Source of the DNA: JBFWVR01 sp050246635
Lineage (GTDB): Bacteria > Acidobacteriota > Vicinamibacteria > Vicinamibacterales > UBA2999
Reading direction: 5' to 3'
Assembly: GCA_050246635.1 (NCBI GenBank)
Contig: JBFWVR010000014.1
Coordinates: 79,303-143,302, forward strand
Length of the DNA: 64,000 nt
In this document: positions 17,594-25,408 of the stretch, in pieces
Layout: each line of letters begins with the position of its first letter
Position numbering within the stretch: position 1 is the stretch's first letter
Notes under the pieces: generated by a model
What the model was told of the DNA's origin: nothing
Database searches by the model: none
Seen by the model: only the letters and a program-made list of their open reading frames with translations
Program-made: the position numbers and the translations under genes

Positions 17594-20259
17594 TGAGGCG
17601 GCTGCTGCGTTCGTGGCCGTGGCGCGTGCCCGTCGACCGCGAGGTCGACGAGGAACTCGCCTTCCATCTCGAGATGCGCACGCGGGAGCTCATCGCGCAG
17701 GGAATGACACCGGACGAGGCGCGGGCGGCCGCGCTCCGGCGCCTCGGGAACGTCTCCGGCCTGCGCCGGACGATGGTGCAACTCGGCAGGCAGAGGGATC
17801 GTGACATGCAACTGACGCTGTGGATCGAGGAGCTCGGAGAGGACGTCCGGTTCGCGTTGCGGCAGCTCCGCAAGGCGCCGGGCTTCGCGCTCGTGGCGGT
17901 GGCGACCCTTGCGCTCGGCATCGGCGCCAACAGCGCCATCTTCGCCCTCGCCGACGCCACGCTGCTGCGGCCCCTGCCGCTGCCCGACCCGGATCGCCTC
18001 GTGATGATCTGGGAGCGGTCCGCGGAGAGCGAGCACGGCAGCGTGTCGCCCGCCAACATGCAGGACTGGCAGAGCCGGAGCGATGCCTTCACCGGCATCG
18101 GGGGCTACGTCGACGGCGTCGGCAACATGGTGATGGCGGGCGCGGATGGCTCCACCGACTCGGTCCCCCGCCAGTGGGTCACCTCCGGGCTGTTCGACGC
18201 GCTGGGCGCGGCCCCGCTCCTGGGCCGGACCTTCCAGCCCGAGGACGACCGGCGCGAGGCCAACGTCGTCCTGCTGGCCGAGGGCTTCTGGCGATCCCGC
18301 TTCGGCGCCGACCCGTCCATCGTCGGACAGGATCTCCGCCTCGATGGCGAACCGTACACCGTCGTCGGCGTGTTGCCCGACTCGGCGCGGCTCACGAGCC
18401 AGGCGAGCATCTGGGCGCGCACCAGCTGGGCACCCGATCCCCGCCTGCGGGGCGCGCACTTCCTCCGCGTGGCCGGACGGCTCGCGCCAGGCGTCAGCAT
18501 CGCGGCCGCCAGCGCCGAGCTCGACGCCGTCGCGGCGGCACTCGCCCGCGAGTACCCCGACACGAACACCGGACGCGGCGTCACGGTGGAGCCGCTCCAG
18601 GCGGCCCTCGTCGGCCGCGACCTCCGCGTTACCTCCCTGCTCTTCCTCGGCGTCGTCGGCTTCGTGCTGCTGATCTGCTGCGCGAACGTCGCGAACCTGC
18701 TCATGGCGCGCGCGACCATGCGCACGCGGGAGCTCGCGATCCGGTCGGCGATTGGCGCGGGGCGCCTGCGGATCATCCGCCAGCTCCTCACCGAGAGCCT
18801 GGTGCTCGCGCTGATCGGCGGTGCGGCCGGTCTGGCCGTCGGCGCGGCCATCCTGCAGGTGGCGCCGGGCGTGGTCCCGGCCGGCGTGCTGCCACCGGCC
18901 ATCGAGTTGTCGCTCGACGCGCGGGTGGCGGCCTTCTGCGCCGCGATGGCCCTGGGTGTCGGGGTGCTCTTCGGCCTGGCGCCCGCCTGGCAGGCAACCG
19001 CGCGGGCGTCGGCCAGCGAGATCACCAGCGACAGCCGGACCCCGACGGGGCGCGGCGGGTGGCTGCGCAGCGCGCTCGTCGCCGGGGAGATTGCCACCGC
19101 CGTGCTGCTGCTCTTCGGCGCCGGCCTGCTGCTGCGCACGCTGATCGCCGTCGACAACGTCGACCGCGGGTACCGGGCCACGAGCGTGCTCTCGATGATG
19201 GTCGATCCGCTCGGGCGGGAGTACCCCACGCCCGAGGCCCTGAACAACTTCTTCACCCGGATCGAGACCGAGGTCGCCAGTATCCCGGGCGTCGCCTCGA
19301 TGGGCTGGGCCAGCACACGGCCGATGGGCACGTCGGTGTTCGGCGACGTCTACTTCGACGTCGTCGGCGAACCCTCGCCGGGCGACGGCAATCGTCCGAC
19401 GGCCGACTACCAGATCGTCAGCCCAGGCTACTTCCCGACCATCGACCTCCCCATTCTCCAGGGCCGCGCCTTCGACGTGCACGACGACCTGACCTCGAAC
19501 CGCGTCTGCATCGTGAACGAGGCGTTCGTCAGCCGGTACCTCGCCACACGCAACCCGATTGGCGCGCGCGTCGCCCTGCGCGCCGCCGACACACCGGACG
19601 CGCCGGTGCGGGAGTGCGAGGTGGTCGGTGTCGCGCGCCAGGTGAAGGCCCGGCCGGACGAGCGGGAGGCGCTCGTTCAGGTGTACATCCCGCTCGCGCA
19701 GCGGCCGAGCGATGACATCTATCTCTTCGTGCGGCCCGCCTCCGGCCCGGCGGACGCGCTCGCGGGTTCCGTCCGCGCGGCGATCGCCCGGGTGGACAAG
19801 GACCAACTGGTCAGCGTCGGCAGCATCGCGACGCTCGACGACGTGCGGTGGGACGCGACGGGCCGCCAGCGGTTCCGCGCCACGATGGTGGGCACCTTCG
19901 CGGCGCTGGCGCTGGTCCTCGCGATGTTCGGCGTCTTCAGCGTGCTGGCCTACTCGGTGCAGCAGCGTGTCCGCGACTACGCCGTGCGCCGGGCGCTCGG
20001 CGCGACGACCGGCGACATCGTCCGGCTGGTGCTGGCGAGCGCGTCCCGTGTGGTGCTCAGCGGCGTGCTCCTCGGGCTGGTGTTGTCAGTCCTCACGAGC
20101 CGGCTGCTGACGACGATGCTCTTCGGCGTGCAGCCGCTGGATCCGCTGACGCTCGGGCTGGTCATTGCGGTGCTGGGCCTGACCGCATTGGTGGCCGTGG
20201 TCGGGCCCGCCTGGCGCGCGGTCCACGTCGATCCCGCGCACGCACTGAGACAGCCGTAG
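17593..20259 (+). CDS. Large ADOP-type ABC permease 1 (MacB_PCD/FtsX)
   Basis: 888 residues. An N-terminal 'permease prefix' of about 75 residues (REVDEELAFHLEMRTRELI ... EARAAALRRLGN) precedes two tandem MacB periplasmic-core/FtsX units. Transmembrane helices are visible at about 98-120, around 370-395 and 420-445, and again in the C-terminal third (TFAALALVLAMFGVFSVLAY and the last two helices). This matches acidobacterial duplicated orphan permeases, which have no ATPase encoded beside them. They are thought to belong to MacB-like exporters, but their cargo is unknown. It starts within the stop of the padR-like gene (17593), so the two are one operon. Confidence 0.9.
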   Translation: MRRLLRSWPWRVPVDREVDEELAFHLEMRTRELIAQGMTPDEARAAALRRLGNVSGLRRTMVQLGRQRDRDMQLTLWIEELGEDVRFALRQLRKAPGFALVAVATLALGIGANSAIFALADATLLRPLPLPDPDRLVMIWERSAESEHGSVSPANMQDWQSRSDAFTGIGGYVDGVGNMVMAGADGSTDSVPRQWVTSGLFDALGAAPLLGRTFQPEDDRREANVVLLAEGFWRSRFGADPSIVGQDLRLDGEPYTVVGVLPDSARLTSQASIWARTSWAPDPRLRGAHFLRVAGRLAPGVSIAAASAELDAVAAALAREYPDTNTGRGVTVEPLQAALVGRDLRVTSLLFLGVVGFVLLICCANVANLLMARATMRTRELAIRSAIGAGRLRIIRQLLTESLVLALIGGAAGLAVGAAILQVAPGVVPAGVLPPAIELSLDARVAAFCAAMALGVGVLFGLAPAWQATARASASEITSDSRTPTGRGGWLRSALVAGEIATAVLLLFGAGLLLRTLIAVDNVDRGYRATSVLSMMVDPLGREYPTPEALNNFFTRIETEVASIPGVASMGWASTRPMGTSVFGDVYFDVVGEPSPGDGNRPTADYQIVSPGYFPTIDLPILQGRAFDVHDDLTSNRVCIVNEAFVSRYLATRNPIGARVALRAADTPDAPVRECEVVGVARQVKARPDEREALVQVYIPLAQRPSDDIYLFVRPASGPADALAGSVRAAIARVDKDQLVSVGSIATLDDVRWDATGRQRFRATMVGTFAALALVLAMFGVFSVLAYSVQQRVRDYAVRRALGATTGDIVRLVLASASRVVLSGVLLGLVLSVLTSRLLTTMLFGVQPLDPLTLGLVIAVLGLTALVAVVGPAWRAVHVDPAHALRQP

Positions 20260-20300
20260 ACCGGATACGACGACCCACACACGACCACGCCTTCCCTCGA

Positions 20301-20327
20301 CGCCGCCCGCGTGATCCGCGGGCGGCG
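20301..20327 (+). terminator. Perfect 11-bp GC hairpin downstream of permease 1
   Basis: CGCCGCCCGCG (20301-20311) and CGCGGGCGGCG (20317-20327) flank the loop TGATC, 41 bp after the permease stop codon. No U-tract follows. Confidence 0.6.
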
Positions 20328-20348
20328 CGCGGCGCCCCATGTTCGACC

Positions 20349-20449
20349 CTTCTGCTTTCTGCCTTCTGCTTTCTGCCTTCTGCCTTCTGCCTTCTGCCTT
20401 CTGCCTTCTGCCTTCTGCCTTCTGCCTTCTGCCTTCTTACTTCTGCCTT
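20349..20449. repeat. Heptamer tandem repeat CTTCTGC
   Basis: About fourteen copies of a 7-bp unit (CTTCTGC, with CTTTCTGC variants near the start and one TTCTTACTTC interruption near the end) fill the spacer between permease 1 and the DUF1028 gene. The tract ends about 60 bp before the next start codon. Confidence 0.9.
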
Positions 20450-20509
20450 ACTCACGTGATTCCCACGGATATACTCGCGGGACATCGTGTTCCGTAGGAA
20501 GGTACCGCC

Positions 20510-21574
20510 ATGTCCCGACGCCTGTCCCTGCTCATCGTCGCCCTCCTGCTTGCCGCCACGCCGCTTGCCGCCCAGGAGCCGGCCGCCTGGGGCACGGGGC
20601 CGGAGATCACCTTTCACACGTTCTCGATCGTGGCCGTCGATCCCGCGACCGGCGAGACCGGCGTGATCGTGACGACGCGGAACCCCTGCGTGGGTAATGC
20701 CGTGCCATGGGTGCGAGCGGGTGTCGGCGCGGTCGCCACGCAGGGGGGCACGCGCGTGGAGTACGGCAACGAGCTGCTGGACCTGCTCGAGCGCGGGGTC
20801 ACGCCGCAGGACGCGCTCGACCGGCTGGTCGCGGCCGACGAAGGCCGCGAGCGGCGACAGGTCGGCGTGATCGACCGCCAGGGGCGCTCGGCGCAGTGGA
20901 CCGGCAAGGGCCAGTACGGCGCCGAGAAGCAGGGGGACTGGGTGCACATGCGCAAGGGCGCGACGTTCGCGGTGCAGGGCAATTCGCTCGTGAGCACGGA
21001 GGTGGTCGACGCGGTGGCCGACACCTTCCAGGCGAGCGAGGGCTCGGTGCGCACGCTCGCGGACCGCATGATCGAGGCGCTCGCGGCGGGCCAGCGCCTC
21101 GGCGGCGACGGCCGGCACGGCGAGACGCAGTCGGCCGCGGTGCTCGTCGCCGATCCCCGCGAGGGCATGTCGCGCCGGCCCGACGGCATCACGGTGAACA
21201 TCAGCGTGTGTGAGCACCCCACGCCGGTCGCCGAGCTCCGGCGCATCTACGACACGGCCAGCGAGACCCTCGGGTTCCGGCGCCTCGAGCAGTTCATGGG
21301 CCGTGACGTCCTCCAGCTCAAGTTGATGCTGCACGCGCTCGGTTACTACCGGCCGGACGCCGCGGAGATTCCGATGTCCGGGGGCGATGCCCTCTACTAC
21401 ACGCCCGAGGCGGTCGCGGCACTCGACCGCTTCCGCGCCGACCAGGAATGGGGCACGACCGTCCCGGGCTTCGTGGACGACCGCGTCATCGCGCGGCTCT
21501 GGAGCCGCCTCGAGGCGCAGGGCAAGGCGGACGACATCCGTCGCATCATGCGGGCCTCCCTGCGCATGCGCTGA
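20510..21574 (+). CDS. Exported DUF1028 protein (Ntn-hydrolase-like) with C-terminal peptidoglycan-binding-like domain
   Basis: 354 residues, GGAAGGT before ATG 20510 and a signal peptide LLIVALLLAATPLAAQ. Residues about 30-235 are a DUF1028 domain: TFSIVAVDPATGETGVIV near the start of the mature protein, then the glycine-rich GAVATQGGTRVEYGNELLDLL and the end block ITVNISVCEHPTPV. The family has an Ntn-hydrolase-type fold; its reaction is unsettled. The last 110 residues (LQLKLMLHALGYYRP ... YYTPEAVAALDRFRADQEW) resemble a peptidoglycan-binding 1 domain that would hold the protein at the cell wall. Confidence 0.85.
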   Translation: MSRRLSLLIVALLLAATPLAAQEPAAWGTGPEITFHTFSIVAVDPATGETGVIVTTRNPCVGNAVPWVRAGVGAVATQGGTRVEYGNELLDLLERGVTPQDALDRLVAADEGRERRQVGVIDRQGRSAQWTGKGQYGAEKQGDWVHMRKGATFAVQGNSLVSTEVVDAVADTFQASEGSVRTLADRMIEALAAGQRLGGDGRHGETQSAAVLVADPREGMSRRPDGITVNISVCEHPTPVAELRRIYDTASETLGFRRLEQFMGRDVLQLKLMLHALGYYRPDAAEIPMSGGDALYYTPEAVAALDRFRADQEWGTTVPGFVDDRVIARLWSRLEAQGKADDIRRIMRASLRMR

Positions 21575-21640
21575 CGGACGGTATAGAGTGGTTCGCGTCC
21601 GGCCCCGACTTTCAGTCCGTTTCCACGACGGGAGCACCAC

Positions 21641-22540
21641 ATGGCACCAGAGACCCGCACGCCGCCCACCGGCGACACGCCGCAGAGCGCCCTTTCACGC
21701 CGGGACTTCGTGACGATGGCCATCGGGGCCGGGCTGGCGGCGGCCGCCGACCATCCCGCGTGGGCCGCGCAGGGCGCGGTCCAGGTCTCGACGGTCGACG
21801 TCACGACGCCCGACGGCACGTGCGACGCGGCGTTCATCCACCCGGGCAGCGGCAAGCATCCGGCCGTGCTCGTCTGGCCGGACGCCTTCGGGTTGCGGCC
21901 GTCGATGATCGACATCGGCCGGCGCATCGCCGCCGAGGGCTACACCGTGCTCGTGCCAAACCCGTACTACCGGATGACGAAGGCGCCGGGCATCGACATG
22001 GCCGGCTTCAGCTTCCAGAACCAGGCGGACATGGCGAAGCTGCGTCCGCTGATGGGCAGCATCACTGCACCGGGCGCCGGCGAACGCGACGCCGTGGCGT
22101 TCATCGCGTACCTCGATGCGCAGCCGCAGGTCGACACGTCGAGGAAGGTGGGCACGCAGGGCTACTGCATGGGCGGACCGCTCGTCTTCAAGACCGCGGC
22201 GGCCGTGCCCGGCCGGGTCGGCGCCGGCGCGTCGTTCCACGGCGGCGGCCTCGTCACCGACCAGCCCACGAGCCCGCACCTGCTCATCCCGAAGATGCAG
22301 GCCCGGCTCTACATCGGCATCGCCGCCAATGACGACGAGCGGCAGCCGGAGGCGAAGGACACGCTGAAGGCCGCGTGTGCGGACGCGAAGGTCCCCGCCG
22401 AGATCGAGGTGTACGGCAGCCAGCATGGCTGGTGCGTGCCCGACATGCCCGCCGGCCCGAATGGCCCGATCTACGACCGGGCCGACGCCGAGAAGGCGTG
22501 GGCGAAGCTGGTGGCGCTCTACAGGACGGCGCTCGCCTAG
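21641..22540 (+). CDS. Tat-exported dienelactone hydrolase family protein
   Basis: 299 residues with a twin-arginine signal (SRRDFVTMAIGAGLAAAA). The alpha/beta-hydrolase nucleophile motif is GYCMGG, with Cys176 in place of serine, as in dienelactone hydrolases; His262 (SQHGWC) and an Asp near 231-232 complete a plausible triad. The family hydrolyses lactones and esters, classically cis-dienelactone in chloroaromatic degradation, but the exported members are functionally diverse. GGGAGC precedes ATG 21641. It is 66 bp downstream of the DUF1028 gene and may share its transcript. Confidence 0.87.
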   Translation: MAPETRTPPTGDTPQSALSRRDFVTMAIGAGLAAAADHPAWAAQGAVQVSTVDVTTPDGTCDAAFIHPGSGKHPAVLVWPDAFGLRPSMIDIGRRIAAEGYTVLVPNPYYRMTKAPGIDMAGFSFQNQADMAKLRPLMGSITAPGAGERDAVAFIAYLDAQPQVDTSRKVGTQGYCMGGPLVFKTAAAVPGRVGAGASFHGGGLVTDQPTSPHLLIPKMQARLYIGIAANDDERQPEAKDTLKAACADAKVPAEIEVYGSQHGWCVPDMPAGPNGPIYDRADAEKAWAKLVALYRTALA

Positions 22541-22582
22541 GCGGGCCGTTCGCGCCTGGGGAAGAGGGGCTAGAATCGACGG

Positions 22583-22870
22583 GTGGCGATCACCCTCTCG
22601 TCGAAGGACCGCGCGGCGCTCAAGGCGAAGGCCCACGGCCTCGAGCCCGTCGTGCAGACGGGCCGCGCCGGCCTCACCGACACGCTCGTCGCGAGCGTCG
22701 ACCGCGCGCTGGCCGCGCACGAACTGATCAAGGTGAAGGTCGCCGAGGCCGACCGCGAGGAACGGGTCGCGCTCGGCGACGCCCTCGCGGACCGGACCGA
22801 CGCGGCCGTCGTGCACCGCGTCGGCAAGGTCCTCATCCTCTTCCGGCCGAAGCCGGACGACGAAGACTAG
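22583..22870 (+). CDS. yhbY: YhbY-family RNA-binding protein (CRM domain)
   Basis: 95 residues starting at GTG 22583. It is a single CRS1/YhbY domain: LSSKDRAALKAKAHGLEPVV, QTGRAGLTDTLVASVDRAL, the basic strand LIKVKV, and a final VVHRVGKVLILFRP. YhbY associates with pre-50S ribosomal particles and helps large-subunit assembly. The GxxG-like loop of CRM domains is represented by TGRAG. It is convergent with the SDR gene; both stop codons lie in one hairpin. Confidence 0.9.
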   Translation: MAITLSSKDRAALKAKAHGLEPVVQTGRAGLTDTLVASVDRALAAHELIKVKVAEADREERVALGDALADRTDAAVVHRVGKVLILFRPKPDDED

Positions 22871-22903
22871 CGCGGCCCCGCCAGGGCGGCGCCGCTAGTC
22901 TTC
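22862..22903. terminator. Bidirectional hairpin spanning the stop codons of yhbY and the SDR gene
   Basis: GAAGACTAGCG (22862-22872) is perfectly complementary to CGCTAGTCTTC (22893-22903). The left arm holds the yhbY stop (TAG 22868-22870) and the right arm holds the SDR stop (CTA 22895-22897). Inner bases are GC-rich and can extend the stem. Confidence 0.6.
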
Positions 22904-23590
22904 CTTCCAGGGATTGGTCGCGAAGATGGCCAGCTCCGGCCACAGCACCCGCTGCGGCAGGGCGAGGCCGGCCAGGATCGTGGCCGCGATGTCCTGGGCG
23001 TACAGCTTGTTCGGGTTGTTGCGACCGGTGCGTCCCATCCAGTCGGTCTGCACCTCCGACGGGCAGACACACGTCACGCGGATGCCGAAGGGCCGGAGCT
23101 CGGCCTGCCAGCACTGGCTGATGCCGCGCACGGCCCACTTGCTGCCGGCGTAGGCCGTCGCGCCCTTGCCCCCCTTCATGCCGGACGTGGAGGCGAGGTT
23201 CACGATGTCGCCCCCGCCCTGCGCCTTCATGAGCGGCACGACCCGGTTCGTGAGGTCCACCATGCCGAACACGTTGGTGGCGAACAGCTCACGCATCCGG
23301 TCCACGTCGAGCGCGCCAATCTCGGCGTTGTAGCCGAACGCGGCGTTGTTGATCAGCACGTCGATGCCGCCGAGCCCCTGCTGGCAGGCCTCGACCACGC
23401 GCGCGTTGTCGGTGTCCACGGCGACGTCGGCCGCCATCCCCTTCGCGCCGGTGTCCTTCTCGACCGCCGCGATGCGCCCGGCGTCACGCCCGGTGAACAG
23501 GACCCTGTGACCGGCCGCGGCCGCCTGGGCCACGAGCGCGGCGCCAATCCCCTGGCTGCCGCCGGTGATCAGAAAGCGTTTGGTTTCCAT
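22895..23590 (-). CDS. Short-chain dehydrogenase/reductase
   Basis: 231 residues from ATG 23590. Classical SDR features are all present: the TGGSQGIG nucleotide-binding loop (residues 9-16), NNAA at 81-84, and the catalytic set with a serine in NLASTSG (about 134-136), Tyr147 and Lys151 (AYAGSK). The arginine in FTGRD after strand 2 suggests NADP(H) preference. The family oxidises or reduces alcohol/ketone groups; the closest pattern is 3-oxoacyl-ACP-reductase-like, with no substrate evident. It converges on yhbY. Confidence 0.9.
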   Translation of the reverse strand: METKRFLITGGSQGIGAALVAQAAAAGHRVLFTGRDAGRIAAVEKDTGAKGMAADVAVDTDNARVVEACQQGLGGIDVLINNAAFGYNAEIGALDVDRMRELFATNVFGMVDLTNRVVPLMKAQGGGDIVNLASTSGMKGGKGATAYAGSKWAVRGISQCWQAELRPFGIRVTCVCPSEVQTDWMGRTGRNNPNKLYAQDIAATILAGLALPQRVLWPELAIFATNPWKED

Positions 23591-23772
23591 GGGCTCATTA
23601 TGTCCGAGTCGGCCGGGACGCACCCGGACCTCGGCGACACGACGTCTGGATGGCCTCCTTCACGGGCGTCGTGTGCCTCGAGTCCTTTCGTGGCTGGCTC
23701 TCGGCGAGAGGAGGCGTGAAAAATCCGTGAGCCGGGGCGAACGAATTTCCCCGCTCCCCCGTCTCAGTTCAC

Positions 23773-23925
23773 ATGACGTTCCTCAAGAAGCTCTTCGGCG
23801 CCAAGGACGAGCCCAAGGCCCGCGTGCGCGTGTGCGTGGAATGCGGCATGCCCGTGGCCGAACACAAGGACTGGTGCAGCATCTACCGCGGCCAGCTGGA
23901 GCGCGAAGGCCGGGCGGCAAGCTGA
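23773..23925 (+). CDS. Small cysteine-rich protein, 50 residues
   Basis: A short frame from ATG 23773 to TGA 23923-23925 encoding MTFLKKLFGAKDEPKARVRV followed by CVECGMPVAEHKDWCSIYRG and a charged tail. The CxxC ... H ... C arrangement (Cys21, Cys24, His31, Cys35) is compatible with a single zinc-ribbon-like site, and the basic amphipathic start may contact nucleic acid or membrane. No strong ribosome site is visible. Coding character is supported by the ordered composition and by its fit in an otherwise empty gap. I do not recognise a family; it could be a hypothetical zinc-binding protein. Confidence 0.6.
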   Translation: MTFLKKLFGAKDEPKARVRVCVECGMPVAEHKDWCSIYRGQLEREGRAAS

Positions 23926-24029
23926 CGCGGAGCGGGACACACGGGACACCCTACACACGGGGTCCGGCCACGACAGGCACGACGCACCACGAACGGGCAC
24001 CGCAGGTAAGAGCGTGGCCCCGCCCGGTG

Positions 24030-24408
24030 CGCCCGTGTGCGCCCTGTTTTCCGTGTGCTCCGAGTGCCATGTGATTTCCGCGTGCTCCGTGTGCCCGAGT
24101 TTGTCGTGTCCCGGTGTGCCCCCTGTTTTCCCTGTACCCCCGTGCCCGTGAGCCTCGTGTCTTTCCTGCCCCCGTGGTGCCCCGAGTGCCCCGTGTAGTC
24201 CGTGTGCCCCGTGTGTTCAGTGCGTTCAGTGCGTTCAGTGCGTTCAGTGTGTTCGGTGTGTTCGGTGTGTTCAGTGCGTTCAGTGCGTTCAGTGTGTTCA
24301 GTGTGTTCAGTGTGTTCAGTGTGTTCAGTGTGTTCAGTGGATCCGTGTAATCCGTGTAATCCGTGGATACTCGAGCCCGCGTAATCCGTGGATCCCCAAT
24401 CCGCGTAA
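24030..24408. repeat. Degenerate 9-bp tandem repeat region (CCGTGTGCT / GTTCAGTGT units)
   Basis: From 24030 to about 24210 the sequence is loose CCGTGTGCT-like nonamers. From 24211 to 24340 it becomes about fourteen near-perfect GTTCAGTGT/GTTCAGTGC units, and it ends with ATCCGTGTAATCCGTGG blocks to 24408. Open frames across it in any phase are low-complexity by-products. It lies directly downstream of the DsrE-like gene on the minus strand. Confidence 0.9.
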
Positions 24409-24411
24409 TCC

Positions 24412-25050
24412 TCACCCGATAGACACCAACGAGTACCCCCGCTCCTGCGCCCGCGTCACCGCCACGATCCCGGCGGGCACGAACGTCGCCGGCCCCACGG
24501 TGTTCGACGTGAGCTCCTGGTAGACCGCATCGGCCTCCCGGCTGGTGGCTTCCGCAATCAACTGCGTATACGCACGCGTCGTCAGGTTGCAGACGGCGAG
24601 GTGCATGCCCTGGCCCGCCAGCGCCTTCAGCCGCTCCGCATGCACGTTGGTCGTCGGGTTCGGGTGCTTCTCGGGGTTGAGCGCCGACATGCGCCCCGCG
24701 AAGATCTGGCCGTACTTCGTCCACATCGCCTCGTTGAAGGCGAACGGTCCCGTGCCGTGCCGCACCACGATCACCAGCCCGAGGTCCGCGTCCGTCAGGC
24801 CGTACTCCGACTTGTTGACGCGCATCCAGTTGCCGGCAAACCCCACGGCCTCACCGAAGCGGTCCGCCACCCAGGTGTCGAACACCACGCGGTGGACGCG
24901 CCCGGCCTTGTCGAGCCAGTCGTCGATGGCATGGCGTCCGGGCGCGCCGGCCGGCGACGTGCCGGACTGAGGTCGGGCGGCAAACAGGGAGCGCGGGGTC
25001 AACACGGCCGCCGTGGCAGCCAGGGAGGAGAGGAGGGTGCGTCTGTGCAT
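24412..25050 (-). CDS. Exported DsrE-like protein
   Basis: 212 residues from ATG 25050 with a twin-arginine-like leader (HRRTLLSSLAATAAVL). The mature part reads HRVVFDTW ... LGLVIVVRHGTGPFAFNEAMWTKYG ... LKALAGQGMHLAVCNLTTRAYTQLI ... TFVPAGIVAVTRAQERGYSLVSIG. The flavodoxin-like alternation and the closing VPAGIVAVTRAQERGY element are typical of DsrE/DsrF-like exported proteins. Only one conserved-looking cysteine (AVCNL) is present. Function unknown; not clearly a sulfur carrier. It is bracketed by repeat tracts on both sides. Confidence 0.75.
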   Translation of the reverse strand: MHRRTLLSSLAATAAVLTPRSLFAARPQSGTSPAGAPGRHAIDDWLDKAGRVHRVVFDTWVADRFGEAVGFAGNWMRVNKSEYGLTDADLGLVIVVRHGTGPFAFNEAMWTKYGQIFAGRMSALNPEKHPNPTTNVHAERLKALAGQGMHLAVCNLTTRAYTQLIAEATSREADAVYQELTSNTVGPATFVPAGIVAVTRAQERGYSLVSIG

Positions 25051-25370
25051 GGGCCACAGATAACACAGGCAGGGATGGCGGGCCACAGATTGCGCAGGCC
25101 ACAGATGGCACGGATAGAGCAGGCCACAGATGCACAGATAAGACCAAGATGCACAGATACGCGGTGGCGGGCCTGTTGGGGAGGCCGGTCGGGCTCGCGG
25201 CCCCGGCGCGTGAGGCCAGGCGCCGCGCGCCGGCGGGAACGTGACCAGACGGAGTGGACCGCGACCACCCGGCGTCCTGCAGCCCTCCCATCTGTGCATC
25301 CCGTTTTCATCTGTGCATCTGTGTTCCCCTCATCCGTGCAATCTGTGGCCTGTGGCCTGTCGCTTCGCCG
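25051..25370. repeat. CACAGAT / ATCTGTG repeat tracts in opposite orientation
   Basis: 25051-25160 contains repeated CCACAGAT and GCACAGAT words; 25280-25365 contains their reverse complement ATCTGTG (ATCTGTGCATCT, CAATCTGTGGCC). The two halves could fold back on each other across about 120 bp. The whole gap between the DsrE-like start and the methyltransferase start holds nothing else that I can recognise. Confidence 0.75.
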
Positions 25371-25408
25371 ACAACCCGCGCCGGGCCCGGGGCGCGAACG
25401 TGCGCGAA

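Noticed and set aside
20349..20449. Possible CRISPR-like or regulatory direct repeat
   Set aside because: The 7-bp units are head to tail without spacers; it is a simple sequence tract.
24030..24408. Possible CRISPR array
   Set aside because: Repeats are contiguous 9-mers with no unique spacers of about 30-40 bp and no cas genes nearby.
23951..24724. A 257-residue minus-strand frame rich in Leu-Asn-Thr repeats
   Set aside because: It is created by the 9-bp array at 24211-24340, whose unit is a multiple of three. It overlaps the end of the DsrE-like gene and has no ribosome site.
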